This document shows, one piece after another, positions 25,239 to 34,635 of a DNA stretch of 64,000 nucleotides. The DNA is from Oscillatoria sp. FACHB-1406 (GTDB lineage: Bacteria; Cyanobacteriota; Cyanobacteriia; Cyanobacteriales; Spirulinaceae), in the NCBI RefSeq assembly GCF_014698145.1, contig NZ_JACJSM010000006.1, forward strand, positions 62,001 through 126,000. The letters are read 5' to 3'. Each line of letters starts with the position of its first letter. The stretch's first letter is position 1. Made by a program: the position numbers and the translations under genes. Under the pieces are notes generated by a model, which searched no databases, was not told the origin of the DNA, and saw only the letters and a program-made list of their open reading frames with translations.

Positions 25239-26348
25239 ATGAAAACCGAACTTTTAGATCGGGTTGGCGACTGGAACCCGCAGCTTTATCGGGAAATAAA
25301 AGGGAAACTAAAATTAAGAAATATCGCTACGGTGAGCCTTGCCTTTTTATTCCAAGCGTGGCTAGTTTGGGCTAAAACCCACACTCTTGATGGAATTGAA
25401 GTGGAGTGGCGGGAGGTTTTTTACGGTTTAAACTGGTGGCTGCCGATGGGCGCAAGCGCGATCGGCGTTTATCAGCTATCGCGCGATCTCTGCCGAGAAA
25501 AATATCGCGGTACTCTCAACTTTTTGCGCCTTTCACCCCAACCTAGCGAAAGTATTTTGCTGGGAAAATTTATCGGCGTTCCTCTCCTCCTGTATTTCGC
25601 GATCGCGCTTGCTTTTCCCCTCCATTGCAAAGCAGCCTTAATCGCGATCGAGGATTTATCAATTGGAGAAATCTTACTTTCCTTGGCGAAAGTTTATCTG
25701 GTTTGGGTCGGGATTGTCAGCATTTTGTATAATCTAGCATTATTGATAGCTTTGACACCCGATCGCAAACAACCCTTCAAAGCACTCCCCTTCTTCAGCA
25801 GTGGAGGTGCGTTAATCGCAACGCCGATCGCACTCTTACTAATTGCGAACTTCTTCCCGCAGTTCTACTCTGCTTCTCCTGGCGGTGTTTGGAATTGGTT
25901 TTTTCTACCTGAAAGCTTTGCCTACCCCTGGCTCTTGGCAACGCTATTCGCGATTAACTTTTTAATTTGGAAGGCGACGAATCGCGGTTTCTGCAATCCT
26001 AACACGAGCTTAATTACAGAGCTTCAGCATTACCAGATTGTTGGCTGTACGCACCTTTGGTTCTTGGGGTTTGCGTTTCCAGAACTCCTGCAAAACTCGC
26101 CTTACGGCGGCAGACTAGCTTGGGCAATTTACCTGCTAGCAATTCCTATTGTTCACCTTGCTTTTCTTTATGTGTTGTTAGTTCCTACAGAACAGGTTGA
26201 AGGAGAGGGCGCAGATCTGAAAGATTTTATCGCTGCTCGACAAGAATTACAAACGGGCGGACTCGATCTTTTAGCGCTTAAGTTTAATATAATTATTGTT
26301 TTAGTCCTCTGGATGCCTTGGCTAACGATCTTCAGTTATTTAAGCTAA
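25239..26348 (+). CDS. ABC-2 type permease subunit, paralogue 1 (shorter form)
   Basis: The 369-residue membrane protein opens with GDWNPQLYREIKGKL, then about seven hydrophobic segments. LNFLRLSPQPSESILLGKF is a cytoplasmic motif shared with the two following genes. It aligns over its whole length with paralogues 2 and 3 but ends at LVLWMPWLTIFSYLS, the point where those continue for about 150 residues with four more membrane helices. The intergenic DNA after it does not encode the missing part. It may be a natural half-length partner or the product of an old truncation. Confidence 0.82.
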   Translation: MKTELLDRVGDWNPQLYREIKGKLKLRNIATVSLAFLFQAWLVWAKTHTLDGIEVEWREVFYGLNWWLPMGASAIGVYQLSRDLCREKYRGTLNFLRLSPQPSESILLGKFIGVPLLLYFAIALAFPLHCKAALIAIEDLSIGEILLSLAKVYLVWVGIVSILYNLALLIALTPDRKQPFKALPFFSSGGALIATPIALLLIANFFPQFYSASPGGVWNWFFLPESFAYPWLLATLFAINFLIWKATNRGFCNPNTSLITELQHYQIVGCTHLWFLGFAFPELLQNSPYGGRLAWAIYLLAIPIVHLAFLYVLLVPTEQVEGEGADLKDFIAARQELQTGGLDLLALKFNIIIVLVLWMPWLTIFSYLS

Positions 26349-26527
26349 AATAACACTGAACTTAAGCGAGGTAGGCGCTCCCACTCCACGGAAGCTCGGG
26401 CGTTTGGCGAAGACTGTACGTTACGGAACGCAAAAAATTACCGATAATGCAATGAATTTGTACGAACGTTATCAATTGTCAATTATTCAGCAAGCCTTAG
26501 CTATCTTAATTTCAAGGTAAACGAACA

Positions 26528-28087
26528 ATGAATGTAGAAAAACTCGACCGGATTGGCGATTGGAACCCACAACTTTATCGAGAACTCAAAGGAAAACTGA
26601 CACAGCGTAACATTATTTTGACCGTTATCCTGTCCTGCTTATTTCAATCCCTTCTGATTCTGCCCAATCTCTCCAATCGCAACGGCGTTCGAGAGGTGCA
26701 ATGGGAAGCGATTTTCCAGGTTTTAAATTGGGTGCTGCCCATCTTCGCGATCGCGATCGGCGTTTACCTGCTCTCGAGCGATCTCAATCGGGAACAAGCG
26801 CGCGGCACGCTTAACTTTGTTCGCCTTTCCCCTCAACCGAGCGAAACAATTTTACTCGGAAAATTCCTCGGCGTTCCGATTCTCCTTTACCTCGGTATCG
26901 CCCTCATCCTACCGCTACATCTCCGAGCCGGAGCGAGCTTAATCGCGGATTTGCCCGTCGGTAAAGCATTTTTTGTGCTTTTTGGCATTTATCCCATTTG
27001 GGTGGGTCTGAGCAGTCTTTATTACAGCTTAGCCGCGTTATTGATGTTGGTGAATCAAACCGGAGAGCAAAAATTTATCCCCGCCGCCAGCAGTCTAATA
27101 GCCCTGATAACCGCACCGGTGGCGATGGGGGCGAGCGCGCGTTTCTATTGGATGTACTACGACAATTCGGGAGGAATGAGTTGGAATTGGTTTTTCCTCC
27201 CGGAAAGTTTCGCTTATCCCTGGATACTCGGTACGCTGTTCGCCCTCAACCTCTGGATGTGGCAGATTATCAATCGCCGTTTTAGCAATCCCAATCAGAC
27301 TTCAGTGAGTAAGGCTCAAAGTTATTGGATTGTCGGCTGCACCAACGTCTGGCTATTAGGATTCGCATTGCCCGATATTGGCGTAGAAAGCGGTTCTGCG
27401 GGTTCGATGGGAACCTTATCTCTGTTCGCGATCGCGCCAATTACGATTCTGTTAATGGCAGCACTCTTATCGCCAACTCGTCAAACCTTACTCGACTGGG
27501 CGCGCTACCGTCATTGGGAAACCGCCCATAAACGCACGCTGCTGCGCGATTTACTCCTCGGGGAAAAAAGCCCGTCCCTCGGCGCGATCGCCCTCCATCT
27601 TGCCATTATCGCCGTTATCTGGCTGCCCTGGCTCGTTCGATTCATTCATTCTCCTTCCTTATCTAGCCCGCTCGAGCAAATAGATGCTCTCCCACCGACG
27701 GCTTTACGCTTCATTCTCAGCTTGTGTATCACTGCAACCGTATTTTTTATCTATGCCACCCTCTGCCAAGAAATCCGCTTTCACGCCAAAAATAGGAAAC
27801 ACGAGGGAAGTATTCTGCTCGGTTGGTACGGCGCGATGATTGTTCCTTCCATGATTGTGAGTCTGTTCCAAATTTCTCCCGCCCAATTCCCCGTTTTGTG
27901 GCTATTTTCTCCGGTTCCCTTTATCGGTGCAGTCTATTGCTCTGCTTTCAGCCTATTCGCTGTTTTCTTCGGGCAACTGACAATTCTGGCGTTACTGGTT
28001 CGCCAGTTCCAACGTCAACTGCAACGGGCGGGCGAATCGGAGTCGAAAAAACAGTTTTTCGTTGTTGAAGAGCGATCGCAATCATGA
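26528..28087 (+). CDS. ABC-2 type permease subunit, paralogue 2
   Basis: The 519-residue membrane protein begins LDRIGDWNPQLYRELKGKL and has about eleven to twelve hydrophobic segments. It shares LNFVRLSPQPSETILLGKFL, WNWFFLPESFAYPWILGTLF and QSYWIVGCTNVWLLGFALPD with its neighbours. Its stop overlaps the start of paralogue 3 (ATGA at 28084-28087), so the two are translationally coupled. It probably forms a heteromeric channel with paralogue 3, driven by the ATPase at 24241-25191. Confidence 0.85.
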   Translation: MNVEKLDRIGDWNPQLYRELKGKLTQRNIILTVILSCLFQSLLILPNLSNRNGVREVQWEAIFQVLNWVLPIFAIAIGVYLLSSDLNREQARGTLNFVRLSPQPSETILLGKFLGVPILLYLGIALILPLHLRAGASLIADLPVGKAFFVLFGIYPIWVGLSSLYYSLAALLMLVNQTGEQKFIPAASSLIALITAPVAMGASARFYWMYYDNSGGMSWNWFFLPESFAYPWILGTLFALNLWMWQIINRRFSNPNQTSVSKAQSYWIVGCTNVWLLGFALPDIGVESGSAGSMGTLSLFAIAPITILLMAALLSPTRQTLLDWARYRHWETAHKRTLLRDLLLGEKSPSLGAIALHLAIIAVIWLPWLVRFIHSPSLSSPLEQIDALPPTALRFILSLCITATVFFIYATLCQEIRFHAKNRKHEGSILLGWYGAMIVPSMIVSLFQISPAQFPVLWLFSPVPFIGAVYCSAFSLFAVFFGQLTILALLVRQFQRQLQRAGESESKKQFFVVEERSQS

Positions 28088-29640
28088 GTCTCACACTGCT
28101 AGAGTACATTGGCGAATCGAACCCGCAATTCTATCGGGAGATTAAAGGCAAACTGACAAGGCGCAATGTCCTTGTCACCGTTCTTATCTCTCTCCTCTTT
28201 CAAGCCCTGCTGATTTTAAAGAATAGCTCCGATCGCTCTGGGATTTGGAGCGTTGAATGGGTATCGCTTTACCGGAGTTTAAACTGGGTATTGCCTATCT
28301 TCGCGATCGCGATCGGCGTTTATCTGCTCTCGAGCGATCTCTGTCGGGAACAACTGCGCGGAACCCTCAACTTTGTCCGCCTTTCCCCGCAACCGAGCGA
28401 AAGCATTTTACTAGGCAAACTCCTCGGCGTTCCCATCCTTCTTTACCTCGGTATCGCCCTCATCTTGCCGTTGCATTTCCTCGCAGCAGCGAGCTTAATC
28501 GCGGGTTTGCCAGCCGGGAGAGCATTTTTTGCACTTTTTGGGGTATATCCCGTTTGGGTGGGTCTGAGCGGCATTTATTACATCGTAGCGATGTTGTTCG
28601 CCTTGTTAGGTTCAGAGGGAAACCTTAAAGATATCAAGCTTCTACCCGCTGCTAGCAGTTTGCTAGCTTTAATAACGGCATCAATGGCAACCGCCGTTCT
28701 TCTGCGTCCGGATTGGATGTTCTACCCCGCTTTCGAGAGTACGGGCTGGAATTGGTTTTTTCTTCCCGAACGCTTCGCCTATCCCTGGCTGCTTGGAACG
28801 CTATTTGCCCTCAATCTCTGGAGTTGGCAAATCGCCAATCGCAGTTTCCGCCATCCCAACCCGACTTTGATTAGCAAGGCTCAAAGTTATTGGATTGTCG
28901 GCGGTACGCACTTCTGGTTGCTGGGGTTTGCGCTACCGGATGTGTTAGTGAATAATGCTGGGGGGAGAATTGAAAGTTTCTTTTCTTTATTGGCTTTAAT
29001 TGCGATCGTACCGATGACGCTTTTGGTAATGGCAGCCGCGCTTTCTCCTTCCCGAAAAACCTTAATCGATTGGGCGCGTTACCGTCACGTTCGGGAACCA
29101 GAAAAACGGGAATTGTGGCGAGATTTGTTCCTAGAGGAGAAAAGTCCCGCTCTGGGTGCGATCGCGGTTCATATACTCTTGATGGCGGCAATTTGGCTGC
29201 CGTGGTGCGTTTTTTTCCTCCATTCTCCCGCTGTTGAAAACGCCAGTAGCCCCAACCAGCAACCCTTAACTCCGTTGCATCTGGCGCTGACTTTCTTCAT
29301 CACCGCGATCGTCTTTTCCATCTATGCAACCCTGATTCAAAGTATTATTTTTCAGTCGCGAAATCCCATGCAGAACGCCAGTAAACTGTTGCTAGCGATC
29401 TCGCTCGGACTAACTCCCTTGCCCTTAATTACTCTATTTGGACTTGGCATTGAAGGCAGTGCCGTTCTCTGGCTATTTTCGCCCCTTCCCTTCATCGGGG
29501 CTTTCTTCACTCCTACCCCCCTCCTCTTAGCAATTTCCCTCGCTCAACTCGCCCTCTTATATTTTCTATTGCGCCGGTTCCAATCCCAGTTGCAAGAAGC
29601 TGGCGAATCGGAGTTTAAAAGAATATTGCAGCAGGGATAA
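28084..29640 (+). CDS. ABC-2 type permease subunit, paralogue 3
   Basis: The 518-residue protein is closely similar to paralogue 2 along its whole length. It starts LLEYIGESNPQFYREIKGKL, so the GDWNPQ motif is modified to GESNPQ. It shares LNFVRLSPQPSESILLGKLL and WNWFFLPERFAYPWLLGTLF. Its start overlaps the stop of paralogue 2. It is the last gene of the exporter set. The DNA of paralogues 2 and 3 is also alike over long stretches (around CTCGGTATCGCCCTCATC), pointing to tandem duplication. Confidence 0.85.
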   Translation: MSLTLLEYIGESNPQFYREIKGKLTRRNVLVTVLISLLFQALLILKNSSDRSGIWSVEWVSLYRSLNWVLPIFAIAIGVYLLSSDLCREQLRGTLNFVRLSPQPSESILLGKLLGVPILLYLGIALILPLHFLAAASLIAGLPAGRAFFALFGVYPVWVGLSGIYYIVAMLFALLGSEGNLKDIKLLPAASSLLALITASMATAVLLRPDWMFYPAFESTGWNWFFLPERFAYPWLLGTLFALNLWSWQIANRSFRHPNPTLISKAQSYWIVGGTHFWLLGFALPDVLVNNAGGRIESFFSLLALIAIVPMTLLVMAAALSPSRKTLIDWARYRHVREPEKRELWRDLFLEEKSPALGAIAVHILLMAAIWLPWCVFFLHSPAVENASSPNQQPLTPLHLALTFFITAIVFSIYATLIQSIIFQSRNPMQNASKLLLAISLGLTPLPLITLFGLGIEGSAVLWLFSPLPFIGAFFTPTPLLLAISLAQLALLYFLLRRFQSQLQEAGESEFKRILQQG

Positions 29641-29749
29641 CGTTAATTCCCGAAAGAGTCAGGCTCGACCCCTGAATTTGAGAAAAATGGTAGAATGCTC
29701 TTTTGTTCGCCGTTTCGAGCGTTTTGTTTGTGGGCCAAGTTGAGGGGCA

Positions 29750-30157
29750 ATGCTAGTCTTAGTAGCGATCGCGAATCTCATCCTCGCATTGTTCAATTTT
29801 TATATCGCTTGGAAACTGCAAAAATGGCGGCGCGCGATCGCTTGTTTGGCAGATATCCTCACTTGTGCTGAAAACAATGCCCGTCCCTTTCTCGTCCGCG
29901 CCCCAGAATTTATTTTGCAGTACCAACACAAAAGTCGCCAGCTTAAAGAACGCTCTCAACAACTTCAGCGCCAATGGCAACAACTCGCACAACTGTTGAA
30001 CCTTTTAAACCTTTTAGCACCCTTCCTCCCCAAACGTTGGCAGCTTCAAAATCTTTTGAGAACTCCATTCTCCCCCACCCGAACTAAACCAACTCTTCTG
30101 CCATCTGGGCTTGCAATGTTTTTCGGTAGCGCCAGCGAAAAATCAAGCTTAAAGTAA
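29750..30157 (+). CDS. Small membrane-anchored coiled-coil protein, hypothetical
   Basis: The 135-residue protein has an N-terminal membrane helix (MLVLVAIANLILALFNFYIA), then basic and Gln-rich helices (HKSRQLKERSQQLQRQWQQL) likely to form a coiled coil. I recall similar small proteins in other cyanobacteria but no named family or function. It stands 109 bases after the exporter operon and may be co-transcribed. Its last 74 bases overlap the 3' end of the convergent DUF1361 gene. Confidence 0.6.
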   Translation: MLVLVAIANLILALFNFYIAWKLQKWRRAIACLADILTCAENNARPFLVRAPEFILQYQHKSRQLKERSQQLQRQWQQLAQLLNLLNLLAPFLPKRWQLQNLLRTPFSPTRTKPTLLPSGLAMFFGSASEKSSLK

Positions 30158-30746
30158 TTTGTTTCATTATCCAATACAAAATCGTGAGGATGATAAAGGT
30201 TAGAAACATCACCAGTAAAGGTTCTTTATCCGCTAAATGCTCGATTGTTGTTTTAGCCAAAACCTTGGGTTTCGTAACAATATCCCAACTATTAAACCGC
30301 TTAAATCGTCCCAAATAAATTCCGAGCGCAGACAGAGCGTGCAAACTCAATTCAACCAGCAAAGTCCATTGCCCCAGTTTGTGTCGGTGCAAATAGTAGC
30401 CCAAATTAATAATCGAAAGGACATAAGCTTCAAACCCCGCCCCAATAAACAAAATATATTGCGGAATTAACACCAACGTTACCACCCATAACGGATAACC
30501 ATCGCGAATGATATCAACTAAGTGAATGATATCCGTCAGCACGTAAGGTGCATTCGGCAAAAACGCCACAAAAACCACGAATCCCAACCACCACAACACA
30601 GAACGAGGTTGGCGCAATCGAAATAGCCAAATACTCAGTGCGAGAGGAATATAGGCTAAAAACGAATTCCAGAGCATGAAAGATAAACTCCGTTTGAAAG
30701 CAGGAAACGCTATTGCTAACCAATGTGCAGGCAATCTAACTTTCAT
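30084..30746 (-). CDS. DUF1361 family membrane protein
   Basis: The 220-residue protein has about six hydrophobic segments. It carries FVAFLPNAPYVLTDIIHLVD (about residues 60-79), the recognisable DUF1361 motif with polar residues between helices. The C-terminal tail RWRYRKTLQAQMAEELV is cytoplasmic and charged. The function of DUF1361 is unknown. Its 3' end overlaps the convergent hypothetical gene by 74 bases. Confidence 0.85.
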   Translation of the reverse strand: MKVRLPAHWLAIAFPAFKRSLSFMLWNSFLAYIPLALSIWLFRLRQPRSVLWWLGFVVFVAFLPNAPYVLTDIIHLVDIIRDGYPLWVVTLVLIPQYILFIGAGFEAYVLSIINLGYYLHRHKLGQWTLLVELSLHALSALGIYLGRFKRFNSWDIVTKPKVLAKTTIEHLADKEPLLVMFLTFIILTILYWIMKQITLSLIFRWRYRKTLQAQMAEELV

Positions 30747-30883
30747 AGCCAGTTAAATCAAAGTTTAGTTTATCTGTATCCGGTTATAACATTTCTCCCT
30801 CGTCTTCCACGGGCTAGACGCTGGGGCTAACGTCGAATTGCACGGTAAAATAGGGCGATGCACGTCCTTTGAGGAGGAAAACC

Positions 30884-32749
30884 TTGACCGCTCCCCTTTT
30901 TGGTTTTAGCGCCACACCACAGCATCGCTTCGCCAGCGCTATCCCCTCTCTCAACCCCCTCTTTGACGGGCTAATATCGCGCAAATTTTCCCTCCTGCGA
31001 CTTTTAAAGCGCAAAATCGGGCGCTTCTATCTTTTCCTTGCCGTTCTCTCGTTCCTCTTCATCTCCTCCGTTGCGGCTTGTACTCCACAAACTCCCACCC
31101 CGCCGCCACCCATCGCTTCCCCAACGCCTGCTGACGACGGTATCTTAAGGCTACTCTACTGGCAAGCCCCCACCATTCTCAACCCGCACCTCGCTTCCGG
31201 TTTTAAGGACTACGAAGGCGCGCGACTCTCTTACGAACCTCTCGCCAGCTACGATAAAGACGGTCAGTTAATTCCTTTCCTAGCGGCTGAAATTCCCACC
31301 GTAGAAAATGGCGGAATTGCTAAAGATGGAAAGTCTGTCATTTGGAAGCTGAGGAAAGATATTAAATGGTCGGATGGAGAACCTTTTATGGCGGCGGATG
31401 TCGTCTTTACTTACCAGTATATTTCTAATCCCAATGTTGCTGCTTCATCGAGCGAGAATTACGCTAATATTCAAACGGTTGAAGCGCTAGATGAGTACGT
31501 CATTAGAATCAAATTCAAAGAAGTAACGCCGAGTTGGGCGATTCCTTTTACCGGACAGAGTGGGGCGATCCTACCCAAACATATTTTTAAAGCTTATCAG
31601 GGTAAAACTGCACGAGAAGCGCCTGCAAACTTCGAGCCGGTGGGAACGGGACCTTATCGGGTTATTAGTTTTAAGGCAGGAGATATTATTGTATTCGAGC
31701 CGAACCCTTTTTTTCGAGAAGGAACTAACAATTTGTTTAAGCGAGTTGAATTAAAAGGGGGTGGCGATGCGCGAGCGGCGGCAAGAGCGGTGTTGCAATT
31801 TGGGGATGTCGATTTTGCTTACAATCTCCAAGTAGAAGCGTTGATTTTAAAAGACTTGGAAGCGGCGGGAAAAGGAAAAGTCATGACTATTTTTGGGTCT
31901 CAGATCGAGCGCATTCTTTTTAACTTTACCGATCCGAATAAAATTGCTAATAGCGGTGAAAAATCGAGCGTAGAATTTCCCCACCCTTTTTTCGTAGATT
32001 TGCCCGTTCGTCAGGCGTTTAAACTCGCGATCGACCGAGGAACGATCGCAACTCAGCTTTACGGAACGGCGGGTCAGAAAGTCGGACAACTTTTGGTCGA
32101 GCCTGCTACTTTTAAATCCGATAAGATTGCTTATGAATACAATTTAACCAAAGCAAATAAAGTGTTAGATGAGGGAGGCTGGAAAGATACAAATAATGAT
32201 AATGTTCGGGAGAAGAATGGAATAGAACTTAAGGTTTTGTTTCAAACTTCTGCCAATCCAGTTCGTCAAAAGACACAAGAAATCGTTAAAAAATCGCTCC
32301 AAAAAATAGGAGTAGGCGTTCAATTAAAAACCGTCGATCCGGAGATTTTCTTTTCGGGCGATCCGGCTAATACAGAAACGGTAAATAGCTTTTATGCAGA
32401 TTTAGAAATGTTAACATCCGGGAATGAGAATCCCGATCCAGGTCTCTATATGAAATGGTGGACGTGCGACGAAGCAGCCCAGAAGGAAAATAATTGGCAA
32501 AAGCCTAATTATGCGCGTTATTGCAACCCGGAATACGATAAGCTCTGGCAGCGATCGCGTCAGGAACTCGACCCTAAAAAACGGACTGCACTCTTTAAAC
32601 AAATGGACGAGTTACTCTCAAAAGATGCAGCAGTCATTCCGATTGTCAATCGAGCCAATACGAATGGGGTCAGCGTTCGCTTACAAGGATTAAACCCTAC
32701 GCCGTGGGATGCTAATACTTGGGATATCAAAAATTGGCGACGGCAGTAA
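30884..32749 (+). CDS. Peptide/nickel-type ABC receptor lipoprotein (SBP family 5)
   Basis: The 621-residue protein is a solute receptor of the DppA/OppA/NikA family: DGILRLLYWQAPTILNPHLA, WKLRKDIKWSDGEPFMAADV (the family 5 signature) and GTGPYRVISFKAGD are all present. The lipobox is SSVAAC (about residue 65). The start is proposed as TTG at 30884 because GAGGAGG (30871-30877) lies 6 bases upstream; no ATG exists before the signal sequence. This gives an unusually long basic N-region of about 45 residues before the hydrophobic core. No cognate permease or ATPase is beside it. The ligand is unknown. Confidence 0.85.
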   Translation: MTAPLFGFSATPQHRFASAIPSLNPLFDGLISRKFSLLRLLKRKIGRFYLFLAVLSFLFISSVAACTPQTPTPPPPIASPTPADDGILRLLYWQAPTILNPHLASGFKDYEGARLSYEPLASYDKDGQLIPFLAAEIPTVENGGIAKDGKSVIWKLRKDIKWSDGEPFMAADVVFTYQYISNPNVAASSSENYANIQTVEALDEYVIRIKFKEVTPSWAIPFTGQSGAILPKHIFKAYQGKTAREAPANFEPVGTGPYRVISFKAGDIIVFEPNPFFREGTNNLFKRVELKGGGDARAAARAVLQFGDVDFAYNLQVEALILKDLEAAGKGKVMTIFGSQIERILFNFTDPNKIANSGEKSSVEFPHPFFVDLPVRQAFKLAIDRGTIATQLYGTAGQKVGQLLVEPATFKSDKIAYEYNLTKANKVLDEGGWKDTNNDNVREKNGIELKVLFQTSANPVRQKTQEIVKKSLQKIGVGVQLKTVDPEIFFSGDPANTETVNSFYADLEMLTSGNENPDPGLYMKWWTCDEAAQKENNWQKPNYARYCNPEYDKLWQRSRQELDPKKRTALFKQMDELLSKDAAVIPIVNRANTNGVSVRLQGLNPTPWDANTWDIKNWRRQ

Positions 32750-32768
32750 CGTTAAACCCAGCTTTAAC

Positions 32769-34367
32769 TTAAAAGTCGAAATAGATATACTGCAAGCCGC
32801 CTTCCGGTGCGAACAGCCAAACGCAGAACAAACACAGAGGAACGAGGACAATCTTAACGTTCCAACTCAATTGTAACCCCAGCCCGCGACGTAGAGTGTA
32901 GATTGCGGTCATTAACAGGGCGATCGCAGCGACAAGCCAAGCGAATTGAGCGCGCTGGAGGTGTAAAGTTTCCTCATAGACTTTATAGGCAAACTGCGCG
33001 TCGCCAGAAGCGTTCCAAAAACGCTGCCAAACGAGAAGGGCGCGATCGAGACTGGGGAGACGGAAGAAAATCCAAGATAAAAAGACCATTGCTTGCGTCA
33101 ACAGCCAAGCCAGCAGTATACCGGGAATACTACTCCAAAAAGCAGCAATGCTAGCATCCTTGCGGCTCCAAGCTTCGCTCAGCCGGTGAACGACTAAAGC
33201 CAAACCGTGAAGAATACCCCAAACCACGTAACCCCAGGCCGCACCGTGCCAAATCCCGGCAATGAGCATAATCAGGAAGAGGTTGAGACAGGTGCGCGCT
33301 AATCCTTGACGAGAACCGCCGAGGGGAAAGTAAAGATAGTTGCGCAACCAATCGCCTAGCGTCATGTGCCAGCGCCGCCAAAAATCGGCAATGCTGGTAC
33401 TGAAGTAGGGCGCGTTGAAGTTTTCAGGGAGGCTAAAGCCGAGCAAAATCGCGCTTCCGCGAGCCATATCGACGTAGCCGGAGAAATCGAGGTAGAGTTG
33501 TAAGCCGTAGGCAAAGGTTGCCAGCCAGAGGTCGCCGCTACCGGCGCGTTCGAGATTGCCGAAGCATAAATCCACGAAAATCCCTAGATTATCGGCAATT
33601 AAGGCTTTTTTGGCTGCACCGCAAGCAATTAGCCATAAGGCTTCCGCCAGACGATGGGGGGTGGGAAATTGCTGTTGCGGCCATTGGGCGATGAAAGCGT
33701 GAGCGCGAGTAATGGGGCCGGCGATGAGTTTGGGGAAAAAGAGTTTGTAGCTGGAAAATTGCAGCCAATCGCGGATGGGGGGCGCACCGCGATGAACATC
33801 GACGAGATAGGCGATGCACTCGAAGGTAAAGAAGGAAAGACCGAGGGGGGGAATTAAGCGATCGCTGACCCAATTGGCACTCTCGCGCAGTCCGATCGAA
33901 TTGAGGAGAAAGGGAATATATTTAAAGCCGACTAAGAGCAAGACGTTCGCGATAATCCCTGAAATGAGAAGTTGGGTCGCGCGCTGGTTCCAAATGCTTT
34001 GCAGGATATCCCAATCGCGATTGTCGAGGCGAGCGTACTGAAGTTTGGCGCTGCCTTTGCTGCGCTGTTCCATTGCGATCGCGATCCGATAGTTCATGGT
34101 CGCCATTAATAGCAACAGCACAAGATGGAAGATAACCAGGGAAAGCGTTAGTTTTTGTTCGGGCTGGCCGATTAAGGCGAAAAAGTAAAAGCCGAGACTG
34201 GTAAGTAATAATACCCACAATCGCGCGCGCGAAACGGCGGCAGCCGTCTCTCCAACTTTGCGGGAGGAAGAAGTATGGGGGGTTGCTAATGGGCGTTTGC
34301 CGAGGAACCAGTAAAGTGCGATCGCGAGTGGTAAAAATATACCGTAGGGTAGTTGAACAAAAGTCAT
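32769..34367 (-). CDS. MBOAT-family membrane O-acyltransferase
   Basis: The 532-residue protein has about ten to twelve membrane segments and the MBOAT/AlgI/DltB hallmarks: DFWRRWHMTLGDWLRNYLYF (about residues 322-341) and IMLIAGIWHGAAWGYVVWG with the catalytic His. SYKLFFPKLIAGPITRA is the conserved cytoplasmic motif before them. Such enzymes transfer acyl groups across the membrane to exported polysaccharides. A second component of the AlgJ/AlgX or DUF1574 kind is often needed; a DUF1574 gene lies about 7 kb away. It is convergent with the peptide receptor gene. Confidence 0.9.
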   Translation of the reverse strand: MTFVQLPYGIFLPLAIALYWFLGKRPLATPHTSSSRKVGETAAAVSRARLWVLLLTSLGFYFFALIGQPEQKLTLSLVIFHLVLLLLMATMNYRIAIAMEQRSKGSAKLQYARLDNRDWDILQSIWNQRATQLLISGIIANVLLLVGFKYIPFLLNSIGLRESANWVSDRLIPPLGLSFFTFECIAYLVDVHRGAPPIRDWLQFSSYKLFFPKLIAGPITRAHAFIAQWPQQQFPTPHRLAEALWLIACGAAKKALIADNLGIFVDLCFGNLERAGSGDLWLATFAYGLQLYLDFSGYVDMARGSAILLGFSLPENFNAPYFSTSIADFWRRWHMTLGDWLRNYLYFPLGGSRQGLARTCLNLFLIMLIAGIWHGAAWGYVVWGILHGLALVVHRLSEAWSRKDASIAAFWSSIPGILLAWLLTQAMVFLSWIFFRLPSLDRALLVWQRFWNASGDAQFAYKVYEETLHLQRAQFAWLVAAIALLMTAIYTLRRGLGLQLSWNVKIVLVPLCLFCVWLFAPEGGLQYIYFDF

Positions 34368-34635
34368 TACTTAATGTATTGGTACTATGGTCAATAGGAA
34401 TAATTGCTTATTGAAGCAGAACGGATTGACTCTCAATGCGATTGCCGACCTGATTTAATTTTCTCGGTGCTGTTCGAGCGGGATTTCTCAAATTGATTGG
34501 GTCTAAAATAGCAGTTAATGCCGTGTCTTATAAAGAAGCTTCATTGCCCCTCTAGATAGAATTAAATTCCTCAGTATTCCTAACTACTTGATAGCAGACA
34601 AGTAGTAATAACTGGTCAACGATGTAGTGATAGCC

